Positions 22,291 through 35,340 of a stretch of 64,000 nt of DNA are shown here, one piece after another. The position numbers were made by a program, and so were the translations under genes. Within the stretch, counting starts at the first letter, position 1, and every line of letters begins with the position of its first letter. The notes beneath the pieces are model-generated. The model had not been told where the DNA came from. It did not search any database and worked only from the letters and a program-made list of their open reading frames with translations. The DNA is from Gnetum montanum (lineage: Eukaryota > Streptophyta > Gnetopsida > Gnetales > Gnetaceae): positions 433,838-497,837 of the forward strand of contig MNCI01028834.1 of assembly GCA_015680685.1 (NCBI GenBank). The letters are read 5' to 3'.

Positions 22291-23377
22291 TCATGAAGTA
22301 ATTTTCCTTATGCATCTTATCACTGCAATCCATTGAAATATCATAGGCTAGAAAATACACATCTAGAATCACCTTCTTATGTTTCACATCAACTACATCC
22401 TCAGTAGTTCCATAATTAGCTTCCTCTATTCTTCCATCACTAATGGAAGGAGAGATGAAAAAGCAACCTAGATAAAAGAATGCAAAAAGGACTATAAATA
22501 CATAAATCAATGATATTGCCAATAATAATAAATACAAACCCAAAAAAATGTTCTTGCTTTAGGAAAATTCCTACACCTCTAGATAGAATTAGTAGATCTA
22601 CAAGCCCATCCTAGCTAGTAAAAGAAACTATGGATGTGCCTTGAATACTAGTTTAAATGCATCCAAGTTGTACATAAGAGCCCATGTTTCCTTCAAACCA
22701 AAATCAAAATATCAAGACTATCATACTTACCTAGATAGTAAGCAACTAAATTAGAGTAGAAATATTTTCTAAGATAGGAATAGATTGTTTGAGTTCTTTG
22801 ATCTATCTCCAAATAGGAAGAAATGCAAAGTGATGAACTCTTCTAGAAATAGGTTTTATGGTAAATTTCATTTCACATGACATGTAAAAGGATTAAAATC
22901 TACCACCATTGAAGAAATATCATTTCAAATTAGAGCTTGCAGACCAATCTATCCTAATTCTACTTGGATATGTGGAAGATGTCATGATGACCATCAATGG
23001 ATAGTCATATCATGCTATTTTATTACTTATATATGTTTGGTAGAACAAAGAAAAGTTTTCATTTATTATAAAAATAAAATGATATAACATAATCGATGCT
23101 AAGCTAGGATTTAAACACATATCATTGGAAATCTTCTAGAAAATGAGCATGAAGATATACAAAAATAAAGGGTTTCATGCAGCACATACAATAATATCAG
23201 GTGTAACTTTGTGCATAAATTTTGAATAGTTAAGTAGAAAAATATTTCATCATGTAGTATATGTATAACATAAGTATGTGTATAGAGGTGTCTATACAAA
23301 CTAGCTATAAAATAAGAAGGCATCTTGTGATTGACTAATAGAGAGGAATGTAAATATGAAATATTCATAAAACATAT
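22291..23377 (+). pseudogene. Element D gag-pro junction, heavily decayed
   Basis: Mostly unrecognisable. Near 22930-22995 a plus-strand frame reads RACRPIYPNSTWICGRCHDD, with a CX2CX3H pattern that could be a second zinc finger. I see no protease active-site motif. It ends where a minus-strand solo LTR enters. Confidence 0.4.
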
Positions 23378-24271
23378 TAATGAGTGATGAAAGGTACCCC
23401 TATTCTCAATCATACAAATCATGAAGCATTCACGCATGATCTGGTCGAATTACATGGACTCTATGTCTTTTAGTAAACTAGTTGTCTAGGAAGTGAACCT
23501 CAACCTAATGGTCATTCATTGTCTTCCCAATTACAGTTGTGATGTACAAAGGTATGGTTAAGTGTAATCGAGGCATGTGATTTTTATTGTTTTATGTTTT
23601 ATGTTCTTTGGTACTTAAAGTAGAGAGATGAAGTAATTTATTAACTAATTTAATTTAACTACTTAACTAGTCCTAACATAAGCATCTGATCCCACTTCTC
23701 GTACACGTCCTAAACCCACATATCCATTGTTGGGTTACCAAGTGCTATGATACTAGGTGAACCAAGCAATAACACTATTGGGATTATGCTTAAAGCAATC
23801 ATACTTCTGTGTTTACTTAATTGCTATTTAGCCTATGTCACTTAATTACTCAATTAGCTTAATTACTAAGAAACATTGAATAAATAACTAAAAACATTAA
23901 ATACATGAATGAAACATTTAACCTATCTAGAATGTTGTAAGGTTTATCAAGAAGCTCATCTTTATTGCTACACACACTATCGTGTTCATGTACAACAGTG
24001 CTCAAATAAAGATCCATATACTTAGTGACTCCTACTACATGCACTTGGGAAAATATTCTAACTTTCAAATGTAAAAATTGTAAGAGTTTAGCTACCACTA
24101 TGACTTATCTCCAATAAACATAATTGTGAGCTTGTATTTATAGTTTTTTTTCTCTAAGGCTATGTCGATGGGGCCTCGTAGATGTAGAAAATTTTGTGTC
24201 GATGCAACCCTGTTGATGGGGAAACACCATGTAAACCAGGCCCCATCAATGTGACACTTTGACACTCATCA
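23378..24271 (-). repeat. Solo LTR (Athila/Tat-like family) inserted in element D
   Basis: Read on the minus strand it starts TGATGAGTGTCAAAG at 24271 and ends near ggtacctttcatcactcatta at 23378. Its tail (cgtgaatgcttcatgatttgtatgattgag) matches the LTR ends of C, D and E. A TATA-like CTATAAATAC lies at about 24130-24144 (minus strand). The flanks catat (23373-23377) and cctat (24272-24276) agree at 4 of 5 bases. No internal region accompanies it, so it probably arose by LTR-LTR recombination. Confidence 0.7.
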
Positions 24272-26760
24272 CCTATTGAGATATTTACAAGTGCCTATAT
24301 TAACAAATAGATAAATGAAATGAGTAAAAAGCTAACTTTCCCAAATATGATATTAAGTTAGAGATCTCAAATAAGATTGAACTAGAACATATAGAACTCA
24401 ATACATTACCAAACTCATTTTAATATGTACTTCTAAGTAATAGAAAATCTAGTAATAGCCAATGCTAACCTAAATGAAGAATAGAAGAAAATGTTTCTTA
24501 AGATTCTTAACAAATGTTCTAAAACCTTTTCATGGTCTTATGATGAGATTACATGAATCAATCCATCCATTTATTAATATCAACTCTACATAGATCTAGT
24601 TGTGAAACCACTTTACCAACCACAAAGTGTACTAAAACCTAAATTAAACAAAGTTTCTGAGGAAGAACTTGAAAAGTTGTCAGATAAAAGATTTATCTAT
24701 CCAATTGTAAATAGTGAGTATGTAAGTTCATTTGTCATTTTCCTGAAGAAAGAAGTTAAGTAAAGGTTTTGATAAACTTAAGGCTATTAAATGTAACTAC
24801 ATTTAAATATCATTTCTCTTTATCATTTGATGACCAAGTCCTAGATACAATAGCAAGACACAAGTGCCCTAGTTTTCTAGATTGATATAGCAAATATAAT
24901 TTGATTAGAATAGCTTCATGAAACAAACAGAAAATCTCTTTTATGAGTCTTTGGGGAACCTTTACATATAGAGAAATCTTTTTAATATTCCTAAGACATT
25001 TAAAAAACTTATCCTTAGTATATTTTAAAAGTATATTTTCAATGGTATGAAGGTCTTTATGAATGATTTCTACACATATGATTTTGACTTTGAACAAGTA
25101 TTGGACCACCTTGAGAAACTACCAAAATGATATGTTAAAACTAACCTTAAGCTCAACTACAAAAAGTGTCTTTCAGTGGTCTAAAAAAGCATAGTTCTAT
25201 GGCATAAAATTTTAGAAAAAGGAATTAAGCTAGATCCAAAAAAAAAAAATTCATATCAGGCATCACTCAAAGATTCACTATAGTTAAAGATATTTGATCA
25301 TTTCTCAATCATACTAAATATCACAAAAAAATTGTTGAAAATATCTCTAAGATTATAAGACCATTATTAGAGTTTACCAATAAATACATGTCATTTATCT
25401 AGTTAAATAAATGCAAAACAAAAAATTCATACTTTTTAAATAAAAGTGGGTGAAAACTCCTATTTTACAAGCACTAGACTAGATAAGGCTATTTCATATA
25501 ATGATAAACACATGTAAATATGTCTTAGATTCTATAATTACATAGTTGAGTAAATAGAAATATGCATATCACATCCACTATATAAGTAGAAACATACATA
25601 ACCACAACTCATCTACATTATTACAGAGGAAGAATTGATGATAGTAGTGGATTCACTGGAAAATTTTAGACACTTCATGATTGGCTATCTTATGTATGTT
25701 CACATAGAACATAATGTTCTTAGGTTTCTTGGAAATAATCTAATGAGTAATCCTTATACAATATGTTGCTGAATGATCTTACAAGATTTAAATATCATGA
25801 TGATAAATAAAAAGAACACCAAAAAGTAGTTGCTAAATATTTATCTTAATTAATATGAGAAAAAGAACATGATGAATAACCTCTATCAAATTAATTTCTT
25901 GATGAATTACTATTCATAAAAGTGGTAATAGTTATAGTCTCAATAAGAAAAATATGATTTTTAGAATATCTCATTTATTTAACAATACAAAAAATTCCAT
26001 GAATGGGATAGCAAGAAGAAATAATATTATTTTTATTAGGTTAAAAAGTTCATGAAAATAAACGATAACCTTTATAATACTTTTACTAATGATATGATTT
26101 GATGGTGTATATCAAATGACAATCAACAATGAGTCCTCTAATATTTTCATGAAGGACTATGTAGGGGCAATTTTGTGAAAAATTGAAAAACCATCAAGAT
26201 ACTCATGACCAACTATTATTTTCTTACTCTCTACAAAGATATACATTATTTCACAAAATCATATGAAAGATAACAAAGAAATGGTATGATGACTACCTAA
26301 TTTGAAGGTCTATAGCTATGGATTCAACCATTGGAACTATTCCATATGTGAAAAATTAACTTCATGGGTTCCATCATATCCATGTCTAATTGTTGTTATT
26401 GATTATCTTACTGAATGGGTAGAAGCTACTATAATTACCTATTGTATATCAACTATGGATAGTAAATTTTTCCAATAGTAAGTGGTAAATAGGATTGGTC
26501 TATCTAGAGTACTAGTCTTAGGTAATGGTATCCACTTCACAAGTGTTATGTTCAAAAATCTAGTGTAACACTTGGTAATTGAGCACAAATTAATATCTCC
26601 TTATCATCTTAAAGAGAATGGATAGGTTAAATTTTGAAATAGAGAAATCATCAAAACTCTACCAAGAATAGTAGGAAAATATAGGAAGGATTGAAACACA
26701 TGACCAAATGATCCTCAATGGGCTTATAAGTCTTTGTGGTAACTTCGTATATGATAGTCA
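24272..26760 (+). pseudogene. Element D pol: RT, RNase H and integrase remnants
   Basis: RT begins with ELEKLSDKRFIYPIVNSEYV (about 24660) and continues LLNVTTFKYHFSLSFDDQVL then KVFMNDFYTYDFDFEQVLDH, where the catalytic DD is now ND. RNase H remnants lie near 25420-25850. Integrase follows: VVIDYLTEWVEATIITY (about 26395) and NREIIKTLPRI (about 26637). The motifs are of the plant Athila/Tat type. Stops are frequent and many are TAA/TAG/TGA at Q, R or W positions. The whole unit is inactive. Confidence 0.85.
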
Positions 26761-27089
26761 CCGTATGAATTAATGTAAAGAAAATTGACTAATTTCTAAT
26801 TTACTAATTCAAGCTAAACTCTATACATTAACCATAATATGTAACTTAGATATTGACATGAATATAGCATAAAAAATGAATAATGATCCTAAACCTCATA
26901 GATAAAAATAGAATTGTAGGCCTCATGCACAATAAGGTATACAAGAATTACACTAAATAAAGACATGATACTAGAATAGAATATATTAAAATTAAACTAG
27001 AGGATAAGGCTCTTTACAATAATCCCACTAATGTATCTCAATGGAAAAATTTTCAAATACTTCAGGAGGGATCTTACATTTTTCATATC

Positions 27090-28834
27090 ACTTAAAATTT
27101 TTTTGGTTCACATATTTAACATCCAATGAACATATAGAAGTTCATTCTAGTTGACATACAATAAATCAAATCATTTAGAATGTCTCAAGAGCCTATAACC
27201 CATTCATCCTCATCTATTACAAAAAATGTTCAATCTATTTTTTACATCTCCATTTCAATTCTCAATCATGGTAAAGATAAACATTTTTATTAGATCTTAT
27301 GAACATGATTTTCATTCTTGTTTTTTTTTTTTTTTTTTNACATTCTTTACAATTTTTATCAATTTTTCATTAAATATGATACTTTCTAATTCTTAGTTAG
27401 TGTTTCTATTCTTTGATATTTTCTTTCTTGTGATTCATTTTCTTTTTATTTTATATATATTTTTCAATTTTTTTTTCTAATAAAGTTACAAACCATGTGT
27501 AGGATACAACTCCATTTAAGAAAATTTTGTTTTATGTTATTATATTATCTAAGAAATATTTTTACACATAGTGACATCACAATATCCATCACCACATTTC
27601 AACTCATAAGAAGTCATTACCATATGAATAATGTGATTTTCATTATATTAAAACTAAAATCAATCCATGATAATGAAATCTTGATGAAAAGGAGCAAGGA
27701 TCAAGATGATTGAATAAGGGTGTGATATCAAGAGCTTTTGTTGACTTCTCGAACTTTCACTTTGTGTTTTTCTAGTATCATGTTATTACATTATCACTCA
27801 TGTTTTTATATATAAGAGAATTATATTTGAAAAAAATGTTACCATGTAATGGTATTAGAAATACATGTTAGCAATGCCTAAAGATACACTACTTCTAAGA
27901 ATCCCATGATCTTTTGGACTAGTTTGATCATATGTCTAGAAAGACATGTAATCCATGATTAAAGATGCATCATTAATGGAATTAGCATTAGTTATGAAAC
28001 TAGAAATACATGTGATGAATACCTAAAGAGGTTTCACTAACCAATGGGAAAGATCCATAACACAAACATTAATAACTATTTATCTATTTTTAATTAACTA
28101 AATGGATGTTTTCCAGTTTTTCATTATTAACTGATGTTGCTTTCAACATGGTGGCTACTTAGCCTTGTGATTGTAGGCACAAGATAATACAATGCAATGT
28201 CATTGAGAAGAGGATTATACTTGGTTTGGGGTTCCTACAGATAGGCATAATGATCAATTTAATCATTTCTAATGCAAAGGATCCATTATGATCATGGTAA
28301 GGTATCTTATGTTCCATTCTTTGATACCCTTCTAACTCCATCTTACCTTACTAGTATGTATGTGTGAATTAAATGATCTTTTGTAGCATAGTACAAAATT
28401 CAAGCTACTACAATTACATACACATGTATTAGATCAAAGACATGATTCATATTTAATTCATTAAGTGACTATGAATGTTTATGTGAATAATATTACAAGG
28501 ACATCAAGGTAAGGAGCTTGCTTTGGGGAGGGTTCACTTATATAACTCTTATAGGTAATGTATATGAACTAATACTACATCATCCAAAACATATTGAGTT
28601 GTTATTTTACTTTATTTATTATCCTAAAAATTTCTTCTTTTCACATATTGATTGAATTTCAATAAGACCCTCATTGTTCTCATGATTTTCTTATTTCCAA
28701 ATTAAAATTAAGATTTAATTAATCATTTTTAATTATTTTGAATTCTTCCAATTGAGAGACAAACTCATCCTCTAATGTGACATCTTTCAAAAAATGTTGG
28801 AAGTTGTATAATACAAAGAAATAACAAAAATCTA
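27090..28834 (+). other. Element D 3' non-coding region up to the assembly gap
   Basis: This corresponds to the post-pol regions of C (36700-38200) and E (60270-61600). It contains a T18 run (27321-27338) followed by one undetermined base (27339), scattered short ORFs, and the conserved block ggggagggttcacttatata at 28525-28544. No coding region is recognised. Confidence 0.5.
28525..28544 (+). promoter_or_regulatory. Conserved purine-rich block, element D copy
   Basis: ggggagggttcacttatata corresponds to ggggaggatccacttgcata in C (37931-37950) and ggggaggacccacttgcata in E (61276-61295). In each element it lies after the main coding part and before ORF2. It could be an internal polypurine tract or a processing or packaging signal; the role is inferred. 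Confidence 0.55.
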
Positions 28835-29417
28835 NNNNNNNNNNNNNNNNNNNNNNNNNNNNNNNNNNNNNNNNNNNNNNNNNNNNNNNNNNNNNNNNNN
28901 NNNNNNNNNNNNNNNNNNNNNNNNNNNNNNNNNNNNNNNNNNNNNNNNNNNNNNNNNNNNNNNNNNNNNNNNNNNNNNNNNNNNNNNNNNNNNNNNNNNN
29001 NNNNNNNNNNNNNNNNNNNNNNNNNNNNNNNNNNNNNNNNNNNNNNNNNNNNNNNNNNNNNNNNNNNNNNNNNNNNNNNNNNNNNNNNNNNNNNNNNNNN
29101 NNNNNNNNNNNNNNNNNNNNNNNNNNNNNNNNNNNNNNNNNNNNNNNNNNNNNNNNNNNNNNNNNNNNNNNNNNNNNNNNNNNNNNNNNNNNNNNNNNNN
29201 NNNNNNNNNNNNNNNNNNNNNNNNNNNNNNNNNNNNNNNNNNNNNNNNNNNNNNNNNNNNNNNNNNNNNNNNNNNNNNNNNNNNNNNNNNNNNNNNNNNN
29301 NNNNNNNNNNNNNNNNNNNNNNNNNNNNNNNNNNNNNNNNNNNNNNNNNNNNNNNNNNNNNNNNNNNNNNNNNNNNNNNNNNNNNNNNNNNNNNNNNNNN
29401 NNNNNNNNNNNNNNNNN
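28835..29417. other. Assembly gap (583 N)
   Basis: Runs of N replace the start and middle of the 5' LTR of element C. From the length of the 3' LTR (725 bases) and the 5' LTR end at 29622, the LTR should begin near 28900 if the gap size is true. Confidence 0.95.
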
Positions 29418-29622
29418 GATAAAAATCATATGCCTCAGTTCCACTTAACCATACCTTTTTATTTCACAAGTGTAACTGGAAAGATAATGATTGCAATAGC
29501 TAGTTTCACTTCCTAGACACTAGTGTTCTTAGAAGGCTATAAGTCCATAAAATTTGACTAAATTATATGTGAAAGCCTAGTGATTCATATGGTTGGGTGT
29601 AGGGTCTGCTCATCACTCAACA
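29418..29622 (+). repeat. Element C 5' LTR, remaining end
   Basis: gataaaaatcatatgcctca and the following 200 bases match 42027-42227 in the 3' LTR, both ending cactcaaca. Confidence 0.9.
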
Positions 29623-29641
29623 TTGGCACTATTGCTGAGGA
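29623..29641 (+). promoter_or_regulatory. Element C primer-binding site (tRNA-Asp type, decayed)
   Basis: TTGGCACTATTGCTGAGGA follows the LTR end and is a decayed form of TTGGCGCCGTTGCCGGGGA, the primer site used by plant Athila/Tat elements. Element E has a better-kept version at 58153. Confidence 0.75.
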
Positions 29642-30089
29642 CTTTTAGTTTAATACGTGTACTATTTAGGACTTAGTGAACATTATTCAAGATCATTGGA
29701 TCAAACACTAAGGTTGTAATCATTCAAAAAATATATATAATTAATAATTAATAATTAACAAAAACTATACTACAAGTGGACTGAGAAATTTTTTCTAACA
29801 TAAACGTCTTCTTCTTCTCATAGGCATGACAATTCTAAGTCAATAGTGTCACAAGAATGCAGAGTGGTGTATACTCATCCTCATGAGTTTGTACTTAATT
29901 TTACTTACATCCTTCATTAAAATGAACAAATGTGGTGGTGAGACATGGAGGGGAATGTTGTATTGCCACCTGATTGATCTATTCCCAAGATGCTACTCCA
30001 AACCCTTATAAGGTTGGGCATCAAGAAGCTTCATAGAGAGTATGTTGTGGAAAATCATGACTTTCAGGACTACCATCCCACTGAAACAC
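29642..30089 (+). other. Element C leader between primer site and gag
   Basis: No ORF or repeat is recognised. It contains taattaataattaataatta near 29740. Confidence 0.4.
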
Positions 30090-32060
30090 AATGCAAATGA
30101 GATTGACAATAGGAAAAGCACTACAAAGCTATGAAAGGAAAATAGTTAACTAACCCCTTTCTCCTACTAGATCAAAAGGATAATGAGGAGCCTCTTTTTG
30201 AGGTTTCTTAACATGCAAACTCTCCACCTCCTAACTCTAGTGAAGGGGATCCAAACCCAAATCTTAAATCAATGATCAACAATCCAAGTTTTGATAATAG
30301 TGAGCCCCATAGTCATGGGAGTTGTAAGAAAGGGATTCAAAGTAGGAACTTAAAAAACCATAATGATTATCATTCCAAGGATCGTGGTTGTGGAAAATGA
30401 AGGGAAAGTAGTAGACATCATAGTGATGGTAGTCCTCCTCCCTCTTCATCCTCTTTATCTAGTTTAGCTTTCTCCTCTGAATCTAAGATAAACCACATAT
30501 GGTGGAAAAAATGATAATTGTAGAGACCATAATGAATGAAAGGATAGTAGAGGACATCACAAGCATCATTAAGATCATGATGATGAATCTTTGCTAGCCA
30601 CTTGAAATATGCTCAACATCGCAAAGGCTATTAGAATTCCTACCAAGCATTTGAAAGATAGACAAATAAAAAGGCTAGACATGAACAATATCTCTATATT
30701 TGAGGGGGGATATAACTCAAATCCTTAAATTTATTTACAAGCCTTTAACAATGCCTATGTCTTAGAAAATATTGAAAATGATTGGTAAAAGTTCAAGTTG
30801 TTCCCCAAAATATTGATCAAGGAAGCAGAAAGCTAGTACTAGTATTTGGAACTAGAATCAATCTATTGATGGAGTACAATGCTAAAATTGTTTAATTACA
30901 AGAATTACACGTACTCTATAGTGTCAAACCTGTAAAGGTAAATCCAAGGCTAGAAATAAAGAATACATGAACCCTTGGATTCCACCATGAGCAAGTATTA
31001 TTCTCTTTTGCATAGATGTCCTAGCCATGGTTATTCTCAATAGGAGAAACTTTGCCATATCATACATGGGCTCAGATAAAAAATGAGAAGAAATCTTGGG
31101 ATCTATGCCTAAGAGAGACTATCAAAACTAAGAGCCCATTAAATTCAAGGGCTAATTGAGTAGGTTGCAAAAGAAGAAGGTGAGTTAAGAAAATGGAAAA
31201 GTCCTAAGGAGTATAACCAGGATCCTTCCATTAGAAAAAGGAAGGTCCAATTTTGTCCCAGTGAGGGGGAAGCACCACTTGATTAGATGGCATAGTGAGA
31301 AACCTTGCCAAGTCAAAAATCTAGGTTAGAAATTTTACCTAGAGTTGACAAAATGTGGAAAGCTTTGGATGAAAAATTTTAAACTATTCTAAAAATTGTA
31401 GAAGAATCCAAAGAACAAGGTAGTGATCATGACCATAATAAAAGAAAAGAATTTAAATGTGCAAAGGAGTAAGGACAAGATTGTGGTAGTAGAAGAGGTT
31501 GTGGAGTTAGAATCAGATGACAATGGTGGATGTGACATCTACCAATATGAACATCCAAAGGAATGTTATTCTATTGTGTCACACTTACAAAAATCTAGGG
31601 TGTTTGCTCTGAATCCTAGGCTAGCATGAAGTCAAGGAACTAGAAGGTTTCCTTATCCTTAAGGAAACCCAAGGTAGTTCAACTATCAATAATAGGCTTA
31701 TTATCTAAGTGGACCTCCACCACAACCGTATGAATAGTATCAACAGTAGCAACATCCATAGTTGTGGGAGATGCCATCATCAAGGTAGCAGTACCCTTAT
31801 AGCGAGCCAAATCCATATGGGTACTATGTTCAGCAACCAATGTCTTCACATGATGCTTTTAGTCATGCTTCTTTTTAGCATCACTACTACCCTCTAGAGT
31901 ATTAAAAAACTCATTCTCCATCTACTAGAGGGGAAACCCCATATCCTTATCATCCTTGTCATTCTTCAACACATGCTCCTCCACCCTCAACCCAATTATC
32001 ACTTTCTCCATCCATGCAAGGTGAGCTTCCAACCTAGCCACAATAGCATAATGCTATTAG
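30090..32060 (+). pseudogene. Element C gag
   Basis: A plus-strand reading with stops covers a charged, low-complexity N-terminus (NPNLKSMINNPSFDNSEPHS; serine-rich GSPPPSSSSLSSLAFSSES near 30430-30480) and the FEGGY block near 30697. The capsid region matches E (RYYSLLHRCPSHGYSQ against RYYALLNNCPSHEFS). The zinc-finger-like GGCDIYQYEHPKECYSI starts near 31525. The tail is P/Y/Q-rich. One open segment is 31423-31629. Its role would be particle assembly. Confidence 0.8.
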
Positions 32061-32290
32061 AATTGTTAACTTACAAATGACCCCTAAGCTAATTGGTTCA
32101 AAACCAAGATCGCATAAAAAATCATTCTTTTGGACCAAGAGCCCTACTAAACCTTTACTTATGTGGTTGATCATCCTATCTCTTATTCATCCTCTACATC
32201 CATTCCTTTCAAGAGCCCTTTAAACAAAATACCTCCCAAGATCCACATAGCTATGTTAACCTAAGCTATATCTGATTGAATCAAGGCTAG

Positions 32291-33072
32291 TGATGAGTCG
32301 TCATTTAGGGCAACCACGATATTGCATATGCGATATGTGATATCGTAGCCCACAGCAATGTCTATAAATAAGAGGTGGCTTTCCAAGTTTTAGGCATCTA
32401 GTTTTTAGTCCCTTAGCCAAAATCTTGTAGTTTTCCCTTCTTGGAGTTGGAATATTTCCCAATGTATGCTTGCAGTGTGGTGATTGTAATTGTACATCAT
32501 CCTTTATTCAAGTGTGACGTACTTGGACATGCACATGACTGGCAATAAAGATCGATATTACTTGATCATTGCAGCATTCACTTAGATTAATTATTTATTT
32601 ACTTGTTATTTACTACTTTCCTAGTTAATCTCTCTCACCCTTATCTCATGTTAAAATGTGGAATTAGTATGACTTCATTACGAGCATTTAAGTGTGACTT
32701 CCTGGTAACCCAATAGCATACCTAGGATCTACACTTGATAATCCCAATGGTAGTTGTGCACAAAGTCCAAGATGTGTACAGATAATCAAGGAATGGATGC
32801 TCATCACACTTACCCTTTCTCTCTTAGCTTAGATAATATTACTTTCCATTACCTTTAGTAGTAGCATTAGATTAGAAACCCATCATACACCTCACTCTGG
32901 ACCAAACCATATGTGACAAAGCTAATACTAGTCCAAGTGGGAAGACAATGAACTGCAACCCAAGGCTAACTGTCTAGATGCCACAACTAGTCCATTTGCA
33001 AAGTTCAAATGGATCGCATGTGTAACACTCATATTTGTATGGTTGAGTGTAGGGGTACCTCTCCACTCATCA
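32291..33072 (+). repeat. Solo LTR of the E family nested between gag and protease of element C
   Basis: It starts TGATGAGTCGTC and ends CTCCACTCATCA, has the same 8 bp inverted ends and nearly the same length (782 bases) as the E LTR (780 bases), and matches it throughout, for example gcagtgtggtgattgtaatt. The flanks are a perfect 5 bp duplication, gctag, at 32286-32290 and 33073-33077. A TATA-like tctataaataagagg lies near 32361. It inserted after C and lost its body by recombination. Confidence 0.92.
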
Positions 33073-33077
33073 GCTAG

Positions 33078-33350
33078 CAACCTTCATAGGAAAAGATCTG
33101 ATCCTAGAAGTCCTCTTGTCTATTTTTAGATTACAAGGAATAAGCCATGTAAGGCTCTTCTTAACTTAGGTTATGGAGTTAATCTGATTTTTCATGAAAA
33201 GTAAAATGCCTAGAACCTACCTCCTCTTAAGAATACAACATCTATTTACAAATGGTAGATCAGTCCATCACTATTTCTTTGTAACTAGTGATGAACATTG
33301 TGACCATTATTTATGGGTGGTCATATCTTATCAATTTCCTAGTAATCAAA
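33078..33350 (+). pseudogene. Element C aspartic protease remnant
   Basis: The frame reads RNKPCKALLNLGYGVNLIFH near 33130-33190. The family has ALLDLGAGVNL here, so the catalytic D has become N (GAT to AAT) and A has become Y. It would process Gag-Pol. Stops occur on both sides. Confidence 0.8.
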
Positions 33351-34880
33351 GTTGAAAATTGCAATGAGGACTCCTAAATCATTATTGAAAGGCCTTAGTT
33401 GAGCATTGTTGATGAATGAATGGGCATTAGAGATCTTTCCTTTGAAATTTCCAAGGAAAATGCATTTGGAAAGATCAAGAAGAAGTGAGTTCCATGCATT
33501 ATGTACAATGATACATGGTGAAAATGTGTGTAGAAACTCTAATCTTTGAAAAGAGCATCCATTTTTTCATGCAAATAGTGTGCAAATGAGATAGGTATTC
33601 AAAAGTATCTATACATAGTAGCAAAAAAATAAGAGGGTACCTAGTGGCCAATAACTAATCCTAAAAGCAACACACTTTGCATGGAACCTACTGAGAGCCT
33701 GATATGTGCCTATGTTTAAGAAATGAATGAATTGGATCAAATTCATCAGCAACTCTCTAATGATGCAAATGATGATACCTATTGGGGAAAGTTGAAAATC
33801 CCTAAAAATTTTAAACAAGAGCCCTTAGAGTTGAAAACTCTACCTACTAACATGGAGTATGCATTTTGGAAAAATGGCAAGTTGGTAGTCATCAATGTCA
33901 ATCTTGCCCTTAAATAGAAATAGATTCTATTAAGAGTGGTCAAAAAATGCCCAATAACCTTTGCTTGGTCATATCTTGAACTCACAGGGTTTGATCTTAG
34001 GATATGCTAGCATCATATCTATATTGATTGAACCATTCAACCATGAAGCCAGAGAGATAATCATAGTGGAAATTTAACTCCAAATTGAAGTAGACGTCAA
34101 AGAGGAAATCAAACAACTCCTCAAGGTATGGTTTATCTATCCCATTACAAATAGTGAGTGGGTTAGTCCACTCATGATTGTGACAAAGAAAGATGGTAAG
34201 TGGTGGATCTGCATGAACCTCTTATTCCTGAATATGACAACATTCAATGATCACTTTCAATTTTCATTTTTGGATTAAGTGTTGGACACTATATCTGGGC
34301 ATTACTATTACAGCTTTCTAGATGGTTATAGTTGCTATAATCAAATCTAGATCATGCAAGATGATTAGGCCAAAACAACATTCATGAGTCCCTAGGGAAA
34401 TTTTTCATATCAAAAGATGTCTTTTGGTCTATACAATGCTCCTACAACATTTCAAAACTTGTTCTTGAGCATTTTTTTAGCAACAAATTAGTTGTAAGAT
34501 GTAAGTCTTCATGGATGAATTTTTAACCTATGGTGCCACATTCGAGCAAGCCTTAGACCACCTTGAGCAAGTGCTTAAGAGATGTGTGGAGACAAATCCT
34601 TGGCTCAATTGGCAAAAGAGTCATCTAATGGTCTAGGAGGGCATTATACAAGGGCATAGAATTTCTCAAGAAGGGATTAAGGTAGACCTTGAAAAGATAA
34701 GGGTCATCCAAGGAACAAATAGCCAATTGGAAACCATTAAATATTTTTAGTCAGTCCTTGGATACATTGGCTACTACCATCATTTCATAGAGAATTTATC
34801 TAAGATTGCAAAATCATTAGTTGAGCTTACAAAGAAAGATGCTTCATTCATCTAGACCAAGGAATGCAAAAATGCATTCC
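33350..34880 (+). pseudogene. Element C reverse transcriptase
   Basis: The pre-RT region is partly open (33723-33917: KIPKNFKQEPLELKTLPTNM, then EYAFW), equivalent to the 'ELKPLP..LKYAFL' segment of Athila/Tat pol. RT follows with YPITNSEWVSPLMIVTKKDG (about 34138), a FL-DGYS-like block, MSFGLYNAPTTFQNLF and VFMDEFLTYGATFEQALDHL. The second catalytic aspartate is E here, which is not a C-to-T change. Stops interrupt it. Confidence 0.9.
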
Positions 34881-35340
34881 AAATCCTGAAGAAGAAGCCC
34901 ATAAAGACTCTAATTCTACAAGCACTTGACTAGTCCGAACCATTTCGTATAATGATAGATACATCAAAATATGCCTTGGAAGCCATGATTATGTAATTGG
35001 ATGATAAAAAACATCCATATTACATCCACTATGCAAGTCGAAGCATTGTGGATGCATAACTAAATTACACCACAATGGAGAAAGAACTAATGATGATGGT
35101 GTACTCTCTAGAAATGTTTAGGCACTATGTGCTTGGATACAAAGTGTTTATGCACACTAACCATAGTGCCATTCGCTTCCTTATGAATAAGCCAATAGTG
35201 AGGCCCCATATCATATGGTGGTTGGTGATCTTTTAGGAGTTCAATCTTACAATAGTAGATGAAAAGAGGACTAAGAATGTGGTCACTGATCACTTGCCTT
35301 TGTTACATTGGGAGAATTAATAGGAGGAGAGCCCACTCTT
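34881..35340 (+). pseudogene. Element C RNase H
   Basis: PFRIMIDTSKYALEAMIMQL (about 34940) is the first strand, with the family D kept (TDAS-like IDTS). TTMEKELMMMVYSLEMFRHY carries the conserved E. HTNHSAIRFLMNK has N where the family has D (TDH to TNH). VVTDHLPLL closes the domain. Confidence 0.88.

Noticed and set aside
27321-27339. T18 run as a possible Pol III terminator
   Set aside because: No Pol III gene lies upstream; it is a homopolymer next to an undetermined base.
28719-29444. 241-codon minus-strand ORF
   Set aside because: It spans the N gap; nearly all of its residues are undetermined.
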